Shown here: in pieces, positions 43,014 through 51,012 of the stretch | Position numbering within the stretch: position 1 is the first letter of the stretch | How the letters are laid out: the number at the start of each line of letters is the position of its first letter | Assembly: GCF_014201315.1 (NCBI RefSeq) | Contig: NZ_JACHDY010000002.1 | Coordinates: 1,054,001 to 1,118,000, forward strand | Source: Edaphobacter lichenicola | GTDB taxonomy: Bacteria; Acidobacteriota; Terriglobia; Terriglobales; Acidobacteriaceae | DNA length: 64,000 nt | Direction: 5' to 3' | Notes under the pieces: model-generated | Told to the model about the DNA's origin: nothing | The model's input: the letters and a program-made list of their open reading frames with translations, nothing else | Databases searched by the model: none | Made by a program: the position numbers and the translations under genes

Positions 43014-43988
43014 ATGAACCTAATAGACATTACCAAGAAATTCCAGTCCGATGCTGAATGCTTTGAATTCCTTGAACAGCAGCGGTGGCCCGATGGTGTC
43101 GTTAGGTGTGTAACTTGTGGCAATGACAAGATCAGCCGCATCACCCGTAAGACCTCAGCTACCACTAAGAACAAACGTGCTCAGATATTCCAATGCCTAG
43201 AGAAGACTTGTAAGCAGCAGTTCTCTTGCACCTCTGGCACTCTCTACAACGATACTCGCCTACCGATCCTTACTTGGTTCATGGCTGTAGAGATGGTTAT
43301 GACCGCAAAGAAAGGCATGAGTGCAGTACAGGTACAACGTCACCTAGGTATCAAGTCTTACCAGACAGCTTGGCACATGGTTCACCGTATCCGTGAGGCT
43401 ATGGATATGAAAGGTTCTCCCATGACGGGAACGGTGGAGATTGACGAAACCTATGTCGGTGGCAGAACGAAGCGTAGGTTTAGTCGTGCCAGTGAGCCGA
43501 AAGCACCAAAGGATGTTGTTGTGGCTATGCGTGAGCGCACTTATAAGAGCAGCAAGACCGCTGGCCGCGTCCGCTACTTTCACGTGAAGGATGCCAAGGC
43601 TAGTTCGATTGGGCCGATCCTAGAGGCCAACCTTGCTGACAACGTAGACCGTATCTACACCGACAACGCTGCTGTCTATGACTTCGCAATGAATGAAACC
43701 TTGAGCAAGAAACACCGCTCAGTCAACCACTCTATTCAGTGGGTAGTTCCAGGTTCTCGCATCCACACCAACACAGTAGAGTCTTCGTTCTCACTTCTGA
43801 AGCGTGGTCTGATTGGCAGCTTCCACCGTGTTTCCACCAAACACCTGCAACGCTACCTGAATGAGTTTGAGTACCGCTTCAATGAGCGCAACTCTACCCA
43901 ACAGTTTGAGAACTGTGTAGCTGAGATGTGTGCAACCAAGCCACTCACTTTTCGCAAACTGGTTTCGAAGCCTGATCTACCTTTTTAG
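43014..43988 (+). CDS. Second IS1595-family transposase (ISXO2-like DDE)
   Basis: A 324-residue transposase of a different subgroup from its neighbour (little shared sequence beyond the fold). Zinc ribbon CVTCGNDK and CLEKTCKQQFSC; DDE residues in GTVEIDETYVGGRTK, RIYTDNAAVYDF and NTVESSFSLLKRGLIGSFH. Start ATG with GAGG seven bases upstream. Codon use is more AT-rich than the surrounding genome, a sign of transfer. It is head-to-head with the first transposase, 146 bp apart. Confidence 0.94.
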   Translation: MNLIDITKKFQSDAECFEFLEQQRWPDGVVRCVTCGNDKISRITRKTSATTKNKRAQIFQCLEKTCKQQFSCTSGTLYNDTRLPILTWFMAVEMVMTAKKGMSAVQVQRHLGIKSYQTAWHMVHRIREAMDMKGSPMTGTVEIDETYVGGRTKRRFSRASEPKAPKDVVVAMRERTYKSSKTAGRVRYFHVKDAKASSIGPILEANLADNVDRIYTDNAAVYDFAMNETLSKKHRSVNHSIQWVVPGSRIHTNTVESSFSLLKRGLIGSFHRVSTKHLQRYLNEFEYRFNERNSTQQFENCVAEMCATKPLTFRKLVSKPDLPF

Positions 43989-44106
43989 GAGGTATGATCT
44001 TGCCTGTTGTCTTTTTCTTACCCAGCTTTGAGTCAGCGTGCTTCTTTGGTGGCATCTTCAGCATGTTTCCGATAACACGTTTAAATTCATCTTCATCTAC
44101 TGGCAT
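43945..44106 (-). CDS. Small convergent ORF of the second IS1595 element
   Basis: A 53-residue ORF, MPVDEDEFKRVIGNMLKMPP followed by a Lys-rich middle (KKHADSKLGKKKTTGKIIPP) and ending KPVCEK. ATG with GGGAG four bases upstream. Its 3' end overlaps the transposase 3' end by 44 bp on the opposite strand. The leader of both genes shares TTTTCxGTGxAGG. Acidic N-terminus plus basic tail suggests nucleic-acid or transposase binding. I recall similar ORFs next to ISXO2-type transposases but cannot name a family. Confidence 0.6.
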   Translation of the reverse strand: MPVDEDEFKRVIGNMLKMPPKKHADSKLGKKKTTGKIIPPKKVDQASKPVCEK

Positions 44107-44155
44107 CAGACTCCCTACACAGAAAATTTTATATTGATATCAAAGGCTTGGTTCT

Positions 44156-44716
44156 TTGTTTTCTCTCGGAGTAGGTCTTATCGCCCTGAGTACCTTGGGA
44201 GACATCAAGAAACAAACTCGGATAGGTTCGAGGTCTGCCAAGGCGGCCACAGTCGCTGCGAACGCCGCCAAATTGGCAGCGGAAACAGCATTCACGGTTC
44301 AACTGCCCACTCTCTTCCTCGCCCGGTGTGAGGTAAGACAGATTCCTTTTAAGGATGAATTTGAATGGTTGCTGAATCCGTTGGTAAGTACCGCCATTCA
44401 CAACTACGGGCAAACGCCCGCCTTCATTGTTAGCTGGAGTGTGAGGATCACTTACAAAGACGTGTTTGTGGGAGCGGCAGCGGAGGCTCCTCTGAACAAG
44501 GTCATAAAGCCGAACACTGAGGTATGGCTGCCCAATGTCACCCCAGAAAACTTCGTCATTACATCTGAGATAGCCGAAGAAATAAGCACTGGGAAAGGTT
44601 GGTACACAGTGGATGGAATTGTCGAGTACGACAACCTTTTCGGGAAAAGGGAAACATTTAAGTTCTTCAGGGGAATCATGCTTAGAAATGGCAAGATAGC
44701 TTTGACTGAATCCTAA
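44156..44716 (+). CDS. Membrane-anchored protein of unknown function, possibly 5'-truncated
   Basis: A 186-residue protein. Residues 1-15 are the remains or whole of a membrane helix (MFSLGVGLIALSTL), then an Ala-rich helix (SAKAATVAANAAKLAAETAF) and a beta-rich domain (VSTAIHNYGQTPAFIVSWSV, WYTVDGIVEYDNLFGKRET). This layout is common in small bacterial membrane proteins with a periplasmic or cytosolic sandwich. Start is TTG at 44156 with a weak AAAGG; a stop lies 7 codons upstream. The short helix and closeness to the IS suggest that the original 5' end was lost. Confidence 0.55.
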   Translation: MFSLGVGLIALSTLGDIKKQTRIGSRSAKAATVAANAAKLAAETAFTVQLPTLFLARCEVRQIPFKDEFEWLLNPLVSTAIHNYGQTPAFIVSWSVRITYKDVFVGAAAEAPLNKVIKPNTEVWLPNVTPENFVITSEIAEEISTGKGWYTVDGIVEYDNLFGKRETFKFFRGIMLRNGKIALTES

Positions 44717-44973
44717 CGACAACAGTAGTACGGCTATGCAAACTGAGATGAAAACCCAACTTTGCCTGTTCCTCATCTCAGAGCCTCCCAACTGGGACGC
44801 AATCTGACCTAAACCGTCCATTTTCTGGACTTTTTCTATTTCTGTGTGAACTGAATAGTTGTCCCCGCAGGTGACTCATTCAAAGGAACTTACACGCGGG
44901 TAATAAGGGGGGGGTATCCCCCAGGGGAGCATCGTAATGGCCCGAACATAGACCTGTCGACATCGCCTGCAGC

Positions 44974-46146
44974 CTAAGAGCCGACAGGATGCACAGGAGT
45001 AATCCGTCCATCCCGCAGCGCAAACAGCTCCCCGCGCCACACCACCGTATCCCCGGCAAAGCTCCACATCCAGAAACCCAACCCAAAAAAATCCCGCAGC
45101 GGCAGCAGCCAAAGGTCGCGCAGCACCTGCTCATCGCCCAGCACACCCACACCCACCGAAAGCGCCACCGCCACCCGAGCCAGCAACACAACACTCAGCA
45201 AAGAAAAGCTCCACAGCGCCAGCCCGCTCGCCACGCAGGTCATCACCGCCCACGGCACCGCATACGTAATCCCCAGCCCAAGGTAGCCCAGCTTGCGCGA
45301 GTCCCGCGTCGATCGCGCCCACCGCAGCTGATGGTCCTTGAACCCGCCAAAGTGATACTCCGGCACCGTCGTCTCCACCACCTCGTTCGAAAGCTCCACC
45401 CGGTACCCCGCCCCGGCGATCCGCGCGCCCATCTCATAATCGTCAGCCAGATACTCCGTCAGCGACTCCAGCCCACCTGCCTTCGCCAGCACGCTCTTGC
45501 TGGTAGCCAGCGTCGACCCCAACCCAAAGTGAATCCCGCCCTCCAGCCTCCGCGCCGTCAGCACCCCAGGCAGAAAATCCGTCGAGATCCCCAGCGCCTC
45601 CAGCCGCGACCACACCGCCCCACCCTCGGCCGTCCGCCCAATATAAGGAGCCGTCACCATCCCCACCTTCGCATCCGAAAAACACTGCATCACCCGCGTC
45701 AGATACTGCGCCGACACCCGAATATCGCTGTCATTGATCACCACATACTCATACTGAGCCTCGCGCAGCATCTGCACCAGATTGCTCACCTTGCCCGACG
45801 TCCCCAGCCGCTCCCGGCACTCCACCAGCCGGATCGCACACCCGGGAAACTCCGCCTGCAGCCGCTCGATCTCGCCCACCGCCGGATCATCCAGGCTGCT
45901 CACGCCAAACACAATCTCGAAGCGCCCTGCATACTCCTGCCGGCAGTGGCTCACCAGCCCGGCATACATCCGCTGGTCCACACCCTTCACCGGCTTCAAA
46001 ATCGTAACGTCCGGCGCAAACCCGGCATCGACGCTCTTACGCCGCCAGTAGTGCGCAAAATCCCGCGTCCCCCACAGCACCAGCAACAAATAAGCGAGAC
46101 CCGCAAGGGTCAACAGCGTCGTGATCACCTCAATGAAGATGGCCAT
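44974..46146 (-). CDS. hpnI: GT21-type glycosyltransferase, HpnI-like
   Basis: A 390-residue membrane glycosyltransferase of the ceramide-glucosyltransferase type. One N-terminal helix, then DVTILKPVKGVDQRM, SSLDDP (D1), VINDSDIRVSAQY (D2), EYLADDYEMGARI (D3) and the HQLRWARSTRD motif, followed by C-terminal membrane helices. In hopanoid producers this family member (HpnI) adds N-acetylglucosamine to bacteriohopanetetrol. The hopanoid role is inferred from similarity and from Acidobacteria making hopanoids; no other hpn gene is in the window. Confidence 0.8.
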   Translation of the reverse strand: MAIFIEVITTLLTLAGLAYLLLVLWGTRDFAHYWRRKSVDAGFAPDVTILKPVKGVDQRMYAGLVSHCRQEYAGRFEIVFGVSSLDDPAVGEIERLQAEFPGCAIRLVECRERLGTSGKVSNLVQMLREAQYEYVVINDSDIRVSAQYLTRVMQCFSDAKVGMVTAPYIGRTAEGGAVWSRLEALGISTDFLPGVLTARRLEGGIHFGLGSTLATSKSVLAKAGGLESLTEYLADDYEMGARIAGAGYRVELSNEVVETTVPEYHFGGFKDHQLRWARSTRDSRKLGYLGLGITYAVPWAVMTCVASGLALWSFSLLSVVLLARVAVALSVGVGVLGDEQVLRDLWLLPLRDFFGLGFWMWSFAGDTVVWRGELFALRDGRITPVHPVGS

Positions 46147-46167
46147 CTCACTAGTCTAACGGCATCC

Positions 46168-46257
46168 GTGGGTCAGAATCATCTCCCTCGCGACCAACGG
46201 GAGCGCCATGCGAAGCGGTATACAAGTCACGAAGTGACCGCCCCACGCGCAGTGGGC
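46168..46257. repeat. Dispersed foldback repeat, copy 7 (truncated)
   Basis: Only the inner and right arm parts: GTCAGAATCATCTCCCTCGC, CGACCAACGGGAGCGCC, GCGGTATACAAGTCACGAAG and CCCACGCGCAGTGGG. Both outer ends are missing. It lies between two minus-strand genes in tandem. Confidence 0.85.
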
Positions 46258-46266
46258 TTTTCGCAA

Positions 46267-47514
46267 TTACTCATACCGCAAGGCCTCGATAGGATTCAGA
46301 TTCGCCGCCTTCCACGCCGGATAGATGCCGAAGAGAAGTCCAATCCCGCACGAGCAGCCGAAGGCCAAAGCAACCCATAACGCCGATAGCATCGAGGGAA
46401 AGAAGAGGTGTAGCACCAGAGCGATCGCACTGCCGATCAGCACGCCAATCACGCCGCCGACAGCGCACAGCGTAATGGCCTCCAGGGTGAACTGCGCGAG
46501 GATGGTCTGCTTACTCGCGCCGATTGCCTTGCGCACCCCGATCTCCCGCGTTCGCTCCGTCACGCTGACCAGCATAATATTCATGACGCCGACGCCTCCC
46601 ACCAGCAACGCCACGCTCGAGAGAGCAAACAGCAGTAAAAACAGGCCACCCGTGATCGTCGTCCAGAGACGAGTCAGCGAATCGGTTCCAAAGATCGCGA
46701 AGTTGTCCGCCGCCTCGTTCTTCACCTTCCGCCTGCGCCGCAGCAGCTCCTCCAGCTCATCCTGCACCAGCGTCTTGTTCTTTTGGTCATCAAACTTCAG
46801 GCTGATCCAGTAATCCAGTATCTCCGGGTGGATCTTATGGAACGTGGTCACAGGGAAGAACGCCTTGTTGTCCTCAGGATTCTTGCCTCCCCCAAACGCC
46901 TGTTTCTGTTTTTCCATCACCCCCACGACGGTAAACGTCATGCCCGCAATGGCCACCTCCTCGCCCACCGGATTCGTCGCGCCAAACAGCCCGTCCGCCG
47001 TATCGATCCCCAGCACGACAACGTTCGCCGCCCGCTCCACGTCGCTCTCGTTAAAGAAGCGGCCATCCTTCAAGTTCAGCTCATACACATCCTTCACGCT
47101 CGCCGTGTCCCCCTCCAGCGTCGTCCCCTCCATAATCTTCGCGCCGTATTTCACCGCGACCGTACCCTCCACCCCGCTCTTGTCCCGATACTGCAATCCA
47201 GGCGTCACCGCCACCACATGCGGCAGCTCCTTCATCGCCATCGCGTCCTCATAGGTCAACTGCTTCCGCGTCAACATCTCCGTCGTAGGCCGCACCCCAA
47301 TCACCGGAAACCGGAAGACCCAGATCACATTCGTCCCCAGCGACTCCACCAGGCCAGACACACTCGAGTTCAATCCGTTAATCACCGACGAGATGATAAT
47401 CACCGTCATCACACCAATCACAATTCCCAGAATCGTCAGCCCGCTGCGCAGCTTATTCGCCCGCAGCGTATCCAGAGCCATCACTACCGTTTCTTTCGTA
47501 TCGGCGATCCGCAT
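46267..47514 (-). CDS. MacB/FtsX-type ABC transporter permease (second of pair)
   Basis: A 415-residue permease. N-terminal helix LRSGLTILGIVIGVMTVIII, a periplasmic MacB-like core (residues about 50-270) with LTYEDAMAMKELPHVVAVTP and IFGTDSLTRLWTTI, then three C-terminal helices with the VGGVGVMNIMLVSVTERTRE signature and ending WKAANLNPIEALRYE. ATG at 47514 with GGAGG six bases upstream. 40 bp after the stop of its upstream paralogue, so an operon. No ATPase or HlyD-like gene is near. Confidence 0.9.
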   Translation of the reverse strand: MRIADTKETVVMALDTLRANKLRSGLTILGIVIGVMTVIIISSVINGLNSSVSGLVESLGTNVIWVFRFPVIGVRPTTEMLTRKQLTYEDAMAMKELPHVVAVTPGLQYRDKSGVEGTVAVKYGAKIMEGTTLEGDTASVKDVYELNLKDGRFFNESDVERAANVVVLGIDTADGLFGATNPVGEEVAIAGMTFTVVGVMEKQKQAFGGGKNPEDNKAFFPVTTFHKIHPEILDYWISLKFDDQKNKTLVQDELEELLRRRRKVKNEAADNFAIFGTDSLTRLWTTITGGLFLLLFALSSVALLVGGVGVMNIMLVSVTERTREIGVRKAIGASKQTILAQFTLEAITLCAVGGVIGVLIGSAIALVLHLFFPSMLSALWVALAFGCSCGIGLLFGIYPAWKAANLNPIEALRYE

Positions 47515-47554
47515 CAACGACCTCCCTGCCCTCTGTCCCTGCCCAGCCTGCGCT

Positions 47555-48778
47555 TCACTCCGACCTCAGCGCCACGATCGGATCCAGTTGCGCCGCCTTT
47601 CGCGCCGGATAGACCCCGAAGAAGATTCCCGTACCTGTAGCCATCACCAGCCCGGCAATGACGCTCCACAGCGCAATCGTCGAAGGAAACCCGGCCAGAA
47701 TCGTAATCACCTGCGCCACCAGGATCCCCCCGATCACGCCGAAGACTCCGCCCACCAGCGCCATCGTCCCCGACTCGATCAAAAACTGCATCAGGATGTC
47801 CTTTGGACGCGCGCCCAGAGCCTTGCGGATGCCGATCTCGCGCGTCCGCTCCGTCACGCTCACCAGCATGATGTTCATAATGACGATGCCGCCGACCACC
47901 AGCGAGATCAGCGCCACCGCCCCGGCCACCGCCCCAAACGACCGCGTCACGATGCTGAAGAATCCCACCAGCGTATTGTTCGTATCCAGCTCAAACGAAT
48001 CCTCGGCTCCCGGAGCGTCATGCCGGCTCGATCGCACCAGAACCCTCACCTCGTCCGCCGCCGTCTCCAGCACCGGTCCAGCCGCGCCCGCCTTCACATA
48101 AATCGTCAGCGTCTTCGCCGTTCCATAGCTCTTCTGAAACGCCGTCAGCGGCACGGCCACCCAGTTGTCCTGGCTCGCACCAAACGTGCTCCCCTGTTTC
48201 TCGCTGATCCCAATCACCGTGTATGGAGTGCCGTCCACCCGCAACTCCTGTCCCAGCGGATCCATTCCCGCAAAAAGATGGTCCTCAATATCGGTCCCGA
48301 TGATCGCCACATGCGAGGCATGCTCCTGGTCCGCCTCCGTGAACCCGCGCCCCTGCATGATATTCAGGTTCTGCAACGATGGCATCTGCCACGTATACCC
48401 CCGGATGTTGGTATCGGTCGTGGACTCGGTCCCGCGCACGATCTTCCCTATCACCGCCTGCTGCGCGCCAATCCCGATGCAGTGCCTGCAGTTCGCCGCC
48501 ACATACTGAAAGTCGGGGTAGAGGATGTCCTTGCGCTTCTGATACCGCTGGTAGTCCTCAGGGCTGGTAATGATCTGAGGCATCTTCGAGACGGTGAAGA
48601 CATCTGCGCCGTAGCTGGCGAACTTTGTGGTGACATAGGTGTTCGCGCCGTTGACCAGCGTCACCACCGCAATCACGCTGGCCACGCCGATAACAACGCC
48701 GAGCAGGGTCAGCACTGAGCGAAGCTTGTTCGCCCAGAGCGACTGCAGCGCGATCTTTACGGCCTCTTTGAATTCCAT
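47555..48778 (-). CDS. MacB/FtsX-type ABC transporter permease (first of pair)
   Basis: A 407-residue paralogue of the next gene: LWANKLRSVLTLLGVVIGVA at the N-terminus, a periplasmic core with QGRGFTEADQEHASHVAIIG, the NIMLVSVTERTREIGIRKAL signature and WSVIAGLVMATGTGIFFGVY near the end. MacB-type permeases export peptides, lipoproteins or drugs when joined to an ATPase. The start at 48778 fits the family N-terminus (MEFKEAVKIALQSLWANKLR). The missing ATPase is notable. Confidence 0.9.
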   Translation of the reverse strand: MEFKEAVKIALQSLWANKLRSVLTLLGVVIGVASVIAVVTLVNGANTYVTTKFASYGADVFTVSKMPQIITSPEDYQRYQKRKDILYPDFQYVAANCRHCIGIGAQQAVIGKIVRGTESTTDTNIRGYTWQMPSLQNLNIMQGRGFTEADQEHASHVAIIGTDIEDHLFAGMDPLGQELRVDGTPYTVIGISEKQGSTFGASQDNWVAVPLTAFQKSYGTAKTLTIYVKAGAAGPVLETAADEVRVLVRSSRHDAPGAEDSFELDTNNTLVGFFSIVTRSFGAVAGAVALISLVVGGIVIMNIMLVSVTERTREIGIRKALGARPKDILMQFLIESGTMALVGGVFGVIGGILVAQVITILAGFPSTIALWSVIAGLVMATGTGIFFGVYPARKAAQLDPIVALRSE

Positions 48779-48921
48779 TGCTCTGTCTACCTTGGGTACG
48801 CTTGAGACTATCAGCCGGGAGTCTCCAAAGCGAGGCTAACCGTGGTCTTCGATACGCATATGGACGGGGTTTTGTTCCTGAAGTTAGCCTGAGTGAACGG
48901 CTTCAGCGTGTCGCATCCGCC

Positions 48922-49995
48922 TTAGGGGATCATATAAATATGCAGCTTCGTCTTGTCGAGAACCAATACGGTATGGCCGTTGGGAGAAAGGATTGAGATG
49001 GCGTCTCGACCTACTTTTTGCTTAAAGAGTGCTTGGTGCGTTTGGGGATCGAAGACCACGACCCGCTCGAAGATAAAGCCATAACAGTCATCAAAATCCC
49101 CGATATAACATCCAGTGGCGGAGTACAGGATTCTCCTCGGATTTGTTGCGGAAATTTGGACGCTCGAATTGTCAACGTTTGGTGGTTGAAACTCACGCAG
49201 ATTCGCAACTTGCTCCTGCTTGCCATCAGGAAAAACCGATATCAACGCCTTTTCGGTCCGCAAGGGAGGAAGAAGCAGTTCGCTCGGCGTAAGGAACAAG
49301 CCTTGATGGGACACCACTCCATGAAAGCCAACTACCCAGGCGCTTCCATCAACCGTCAACTGCTCGCAGACCTGGTGTCCTACTGAGGTGCATACCGCGT
49401 AGCCGGAGTCAGTGATGCCAGCAAGATAATCTCCTTTCCCAAATTGTTGCTCAGCGATAGGCTTCTCTGATTTTGCATCGATCAGCCGATGCCTGGCGAA
49501 CGACTTAGGAGACTCGCCGAAATCGCGAACGCTAATTGCTCTACGCGAAGGTGACAATCCCTTAATATCAGAGCACGGGCTGAATTTATCGTGACGGATT
49601 GAAACAACTCTCGCCGTGCTAAGGTCACCCGAGACGAGGTCCAGTGAGCTCTCAGTACAAACCGCTGCGTAACCTATTGGACCAGCTCGCATTGCATAGA
49701 CGTCGGGGCGCGTCTTCGTTGCCAGCACTGCGCCGTGGAGGTCGATCACCGTAAGCTGCGTCTGTAATGCATTCGACCAGTTGCTCTTATCGCACACACC
49801 GACCAACGGAGCGCTTAGCACCAGACGGTCGTCGTCGAGAAATTGGGCGCTCTGCCTGGAATCGCACGAACCGGCTTTGAAACCGAATCGCTCCAACGGG
49901 ATCGTCTGTTCGGTGACCTTCGGGGGCTGTGCGACCGCGTACCCCACTGTAAAAAAGAGCCCAAAGATGGTCCCCACTGCCGATTTCAATCGCAA
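48922..49995 (-). CDS. Secreted protein of unknown function, propeller-like
   Basis: A 357-residue exported protein (signal ending AVAQPP). Repeated strand pairs with Asp/Gly turns (LDDDRLVLSAPLVG, LTVIDLHGAVLATKTRPD, VVVFDPQTHQALFKQKVGRD, ILSPNGHTVLVLDKTKLHIY) suggest a beta-propeller of YVTN/WD type. Several Cys (CDSRQ, CTESS, CYIGDFDDCYG) may form disulphides. TTG start at 49995 with AAGGGA eight bases upstream. Function unknown. Confidence 0.65.
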   Translation of the reverse strand: MRLKSAVGTIFGLFFTVGYAVAQPPKVTEQTIPLERFGFKAGSCDSRQSAQFLDDDRLVLSAPLVGVCDKSNWSNALQTQLTVIDLHGAVLATKTRPDVYAMRAGPIGYAAVCTESSLDLVSGDLSTARVVSIRHDKFSPCSDIKGLSPSRRAISVRDFGESPKSFARHRLIDAKSEKPIAEQQFGKGDYLAGITDSGYAVCTSVGHQVCEQLTVDGSAWVVGFHGVVSHQGLFLTPSELLLPPLRTEKALISVFPDGKQEQVANLREFQPPNVDNSSVQISATNPRRILYSATGCYIGDFDDCYGFIFERVVVFDPQTHQALFKQKVGRDAISILSPNGHTVLVLDKTKLHIYMIP

Positions 49996-50062
49996 ATTGA
50001 CTATCCCTTCCAGCCTTCCGAAGAAGAATGTCCCTGCAGGAGATTTACTCTAAGCCACCAGG

Positions 50063-50158
50063 CAGCTTCACCGTCACTGCCTGCCTGTATAGCATAATTA
50101 CTGTGCCGTCTAAGGCGTGGGATACACATGGAACTGCAGGCGGCGGGATGATCGCTGC
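50063..50158. repeat. Left direct repeat beside the toxin-antitoxin module
   Basis: About 96 bp matching 50906-51012: CAGCTTCACCGTCAC, TGTATAGCATAATTACTG (decayed operator) and CAGGCGG.GGATGATCGCTGC, the first bases of rnpB. In the minus reading it keeps the first codons of the toxin gene and then departs, so it is a decayed copy of the toxin leader plus rnpB 5' end. Confidence 0.85.
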
Positions 50159-50187
50159 GCCGGGCCGCAAGGCGTTGTCTCAACGGG

Positions 50188-50568
50188 CTATCGCACCAGT
50201 TTCCTTATGGCCAACCCGGCGGCCGGTCGTTCAACAGAAGCACGTACCGAAAGGCCTCGGCCCGGCTTAGGCTTGATCAACCTCACCTCTGCACCCAGCT
50301 CCAGCTTCCCTGCAAACTTGATTAGTTTGCCCACGCTGAACTTCGAGATTCTTCCGTTGCGCAGATGACTTACGTCCGGCTGATGAATCCCGAGGATCGT
50401 TCCAAGCTGCTCCTGCGTGAGGCTGCGCCCTTCAATATGTTTCATCAGCTCGCGATAGATATCGGCCTTTACCTTGATCTCCAACGCCTCTGCTGCGCTG
50501 AACCCGAGATCATCCAGCACGCTTCCCTTTGTCATGAGTGGTGAGTTGCTCTTTTGCTCCCTCGACAT
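50188..50568 (-). CDS. HigA-like antitoxin (XRE-type HTH)
   Basis: A 126-residue protein with a helix-turn-helix (SLTQEQLGTILGIHQPDVSH, then LRNGRISKFSVGKLIKFAGK). It follows a HigB-like toxin gene and overlaps it by 59 bp, the usual reversed order for HigBA. GGGGAG lies 7 bases before the ATG at 50568; an ATG at 50535 gives a shorter form. The extended basic C-terminus (KPKPGRGLSVRASVERPAAG) is longer than usual. It should neutralise the toxin and repress at the operator at 50942. Confidence 0.82.
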   Translation of the reverse strand: MSREQKSNSPLMTKGSVLDDLGFSAAEALEIKVKADIYRELMKHIEGRSLTQEQLGTILGIHQPDVSHLRNGRISKFSVGKLIKFAGKLELGAEVRLIKPKPGRGLSVRASVERPAAGLAIRKLVR

Positions 50569-50950
50569 CCGTGGGCTCCCCTCTTAACCGTTGTTGTATC
50601 TGTTTCCATCTGGCCTTGGCGGTGGCCAAATCTCTCTTTTCCGTCTTCGCACTATCCTTCGTGAAACAGTGCAGAACATAGATGACGTCCTTCACTCGCG
50701 CCAGGTAGATCATCCTGTACCACTTGCTGCCGTCCTGGTCCTTTAACTCAAACACGCTTGCGGCAATCGATATCATGGGCCTGACTGTCAACGTGGCCGG
50801 GTTTCCTGCCTGCATCTCCCAGAGACAAGCCCCGAAATCCTCTCGTATCGGCCTAGGCCAGGATCGCAGCACCTTCAGCGAATTACCCTCCCACGAGATC
50901 TCCGCCAGCTTCACCGTCACCCTGCCTGCCTCGACTCCAGTGTATAGCAT
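50510..50950 (-). CDS. HigB-like toxin (RelE/Gp49 fold)
   Basis: A toxin of up to 146 residues. RelE-type blocks: IREDFGACLWEMQAGN, MISIAASVFELKDQDGSKWY, RMIYLARVKDVIYVLHCFTK and KRDLATAKARWKQIQQRL. These mRNA interferases cut mRNA on the ribosome. The ATG at 50950 lies inside a palindromic operator and has no ribosome site; GTGs at 50920 and 50914 have GAGG or GCAGG at good spacing and are plausible true starts. The 3' end overlaps the antitoxin start. Confidence 0.8.
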   Translation of the reverse strand: MLYTGVEAGRVTVKLAEISWEGNSLKVLRSWPRPIREDFGACLWEMQAGNPATLTVRPMISIAASVFELKDQDGSKWYRMIYLARVKDVIYVLHCFTKDSAKTEKRDLATAKARWKQIQQRLRGEPTDVEGAKEQLTTHDKGKRAG

Positions 50951-51012
50951 AATTGCTATACCGTCAAAGGCTGCGCTACACTTGTACCTGCAGGCGGCTG
51001 GATGATCGCTGC
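50906..51012. repeat. Right direct repeat: toxin leader plus rnpB 5' end
   Basis: The intact partner of 50063-50158 (107 bp here because of an extra CTCGACTCCAG). It contains the toxin start, the operator palindrome and the first 23 bases of rnpB. Recombination between the two repeats would remove the toxin-antitoxin pair and leave one rnpB. Confidence 0.85.
50942..50961. promoter_or_regulatory. Palindromic operator of the toxin-antitoxin operon
   Basis: GTATAGCATAATTGCTATAC: arms GTATAGCA / TGCTATAC with a TAAT centre. Position over the toxin 5' end and the HTH antitoxin fit autoregulation. A decayed form is in the left direct repeat at 50087-50106. Confidence 0.65.

Larger units (their letters stand above)
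42935..44110. mobile_element. Second IS1595-family element, ends not defined
   Basis: Contains a full transposase with its own promoter and a small convergent ORF. I could not find a convincing inverted-repeat pair or duplication; the left part may have been separated when the first IS inserted at 40783, and the right end is probably between 44106 and 44156. Limits given are only the visible gene content. Confidence 0.5.

Noticed and set aside
40756..44152. Inverted pair CCTTTGA...AATAT (about 40760 and 44130-44147) as ends of the second IS
   Set aside because: The match is short and gapped, and the flanking 8 bases differ, so no duplication supports it.
44907..44914. G8 run as a phase-variable switch
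   Set aside because: It is not inside a gene or an evident promoter spacer.
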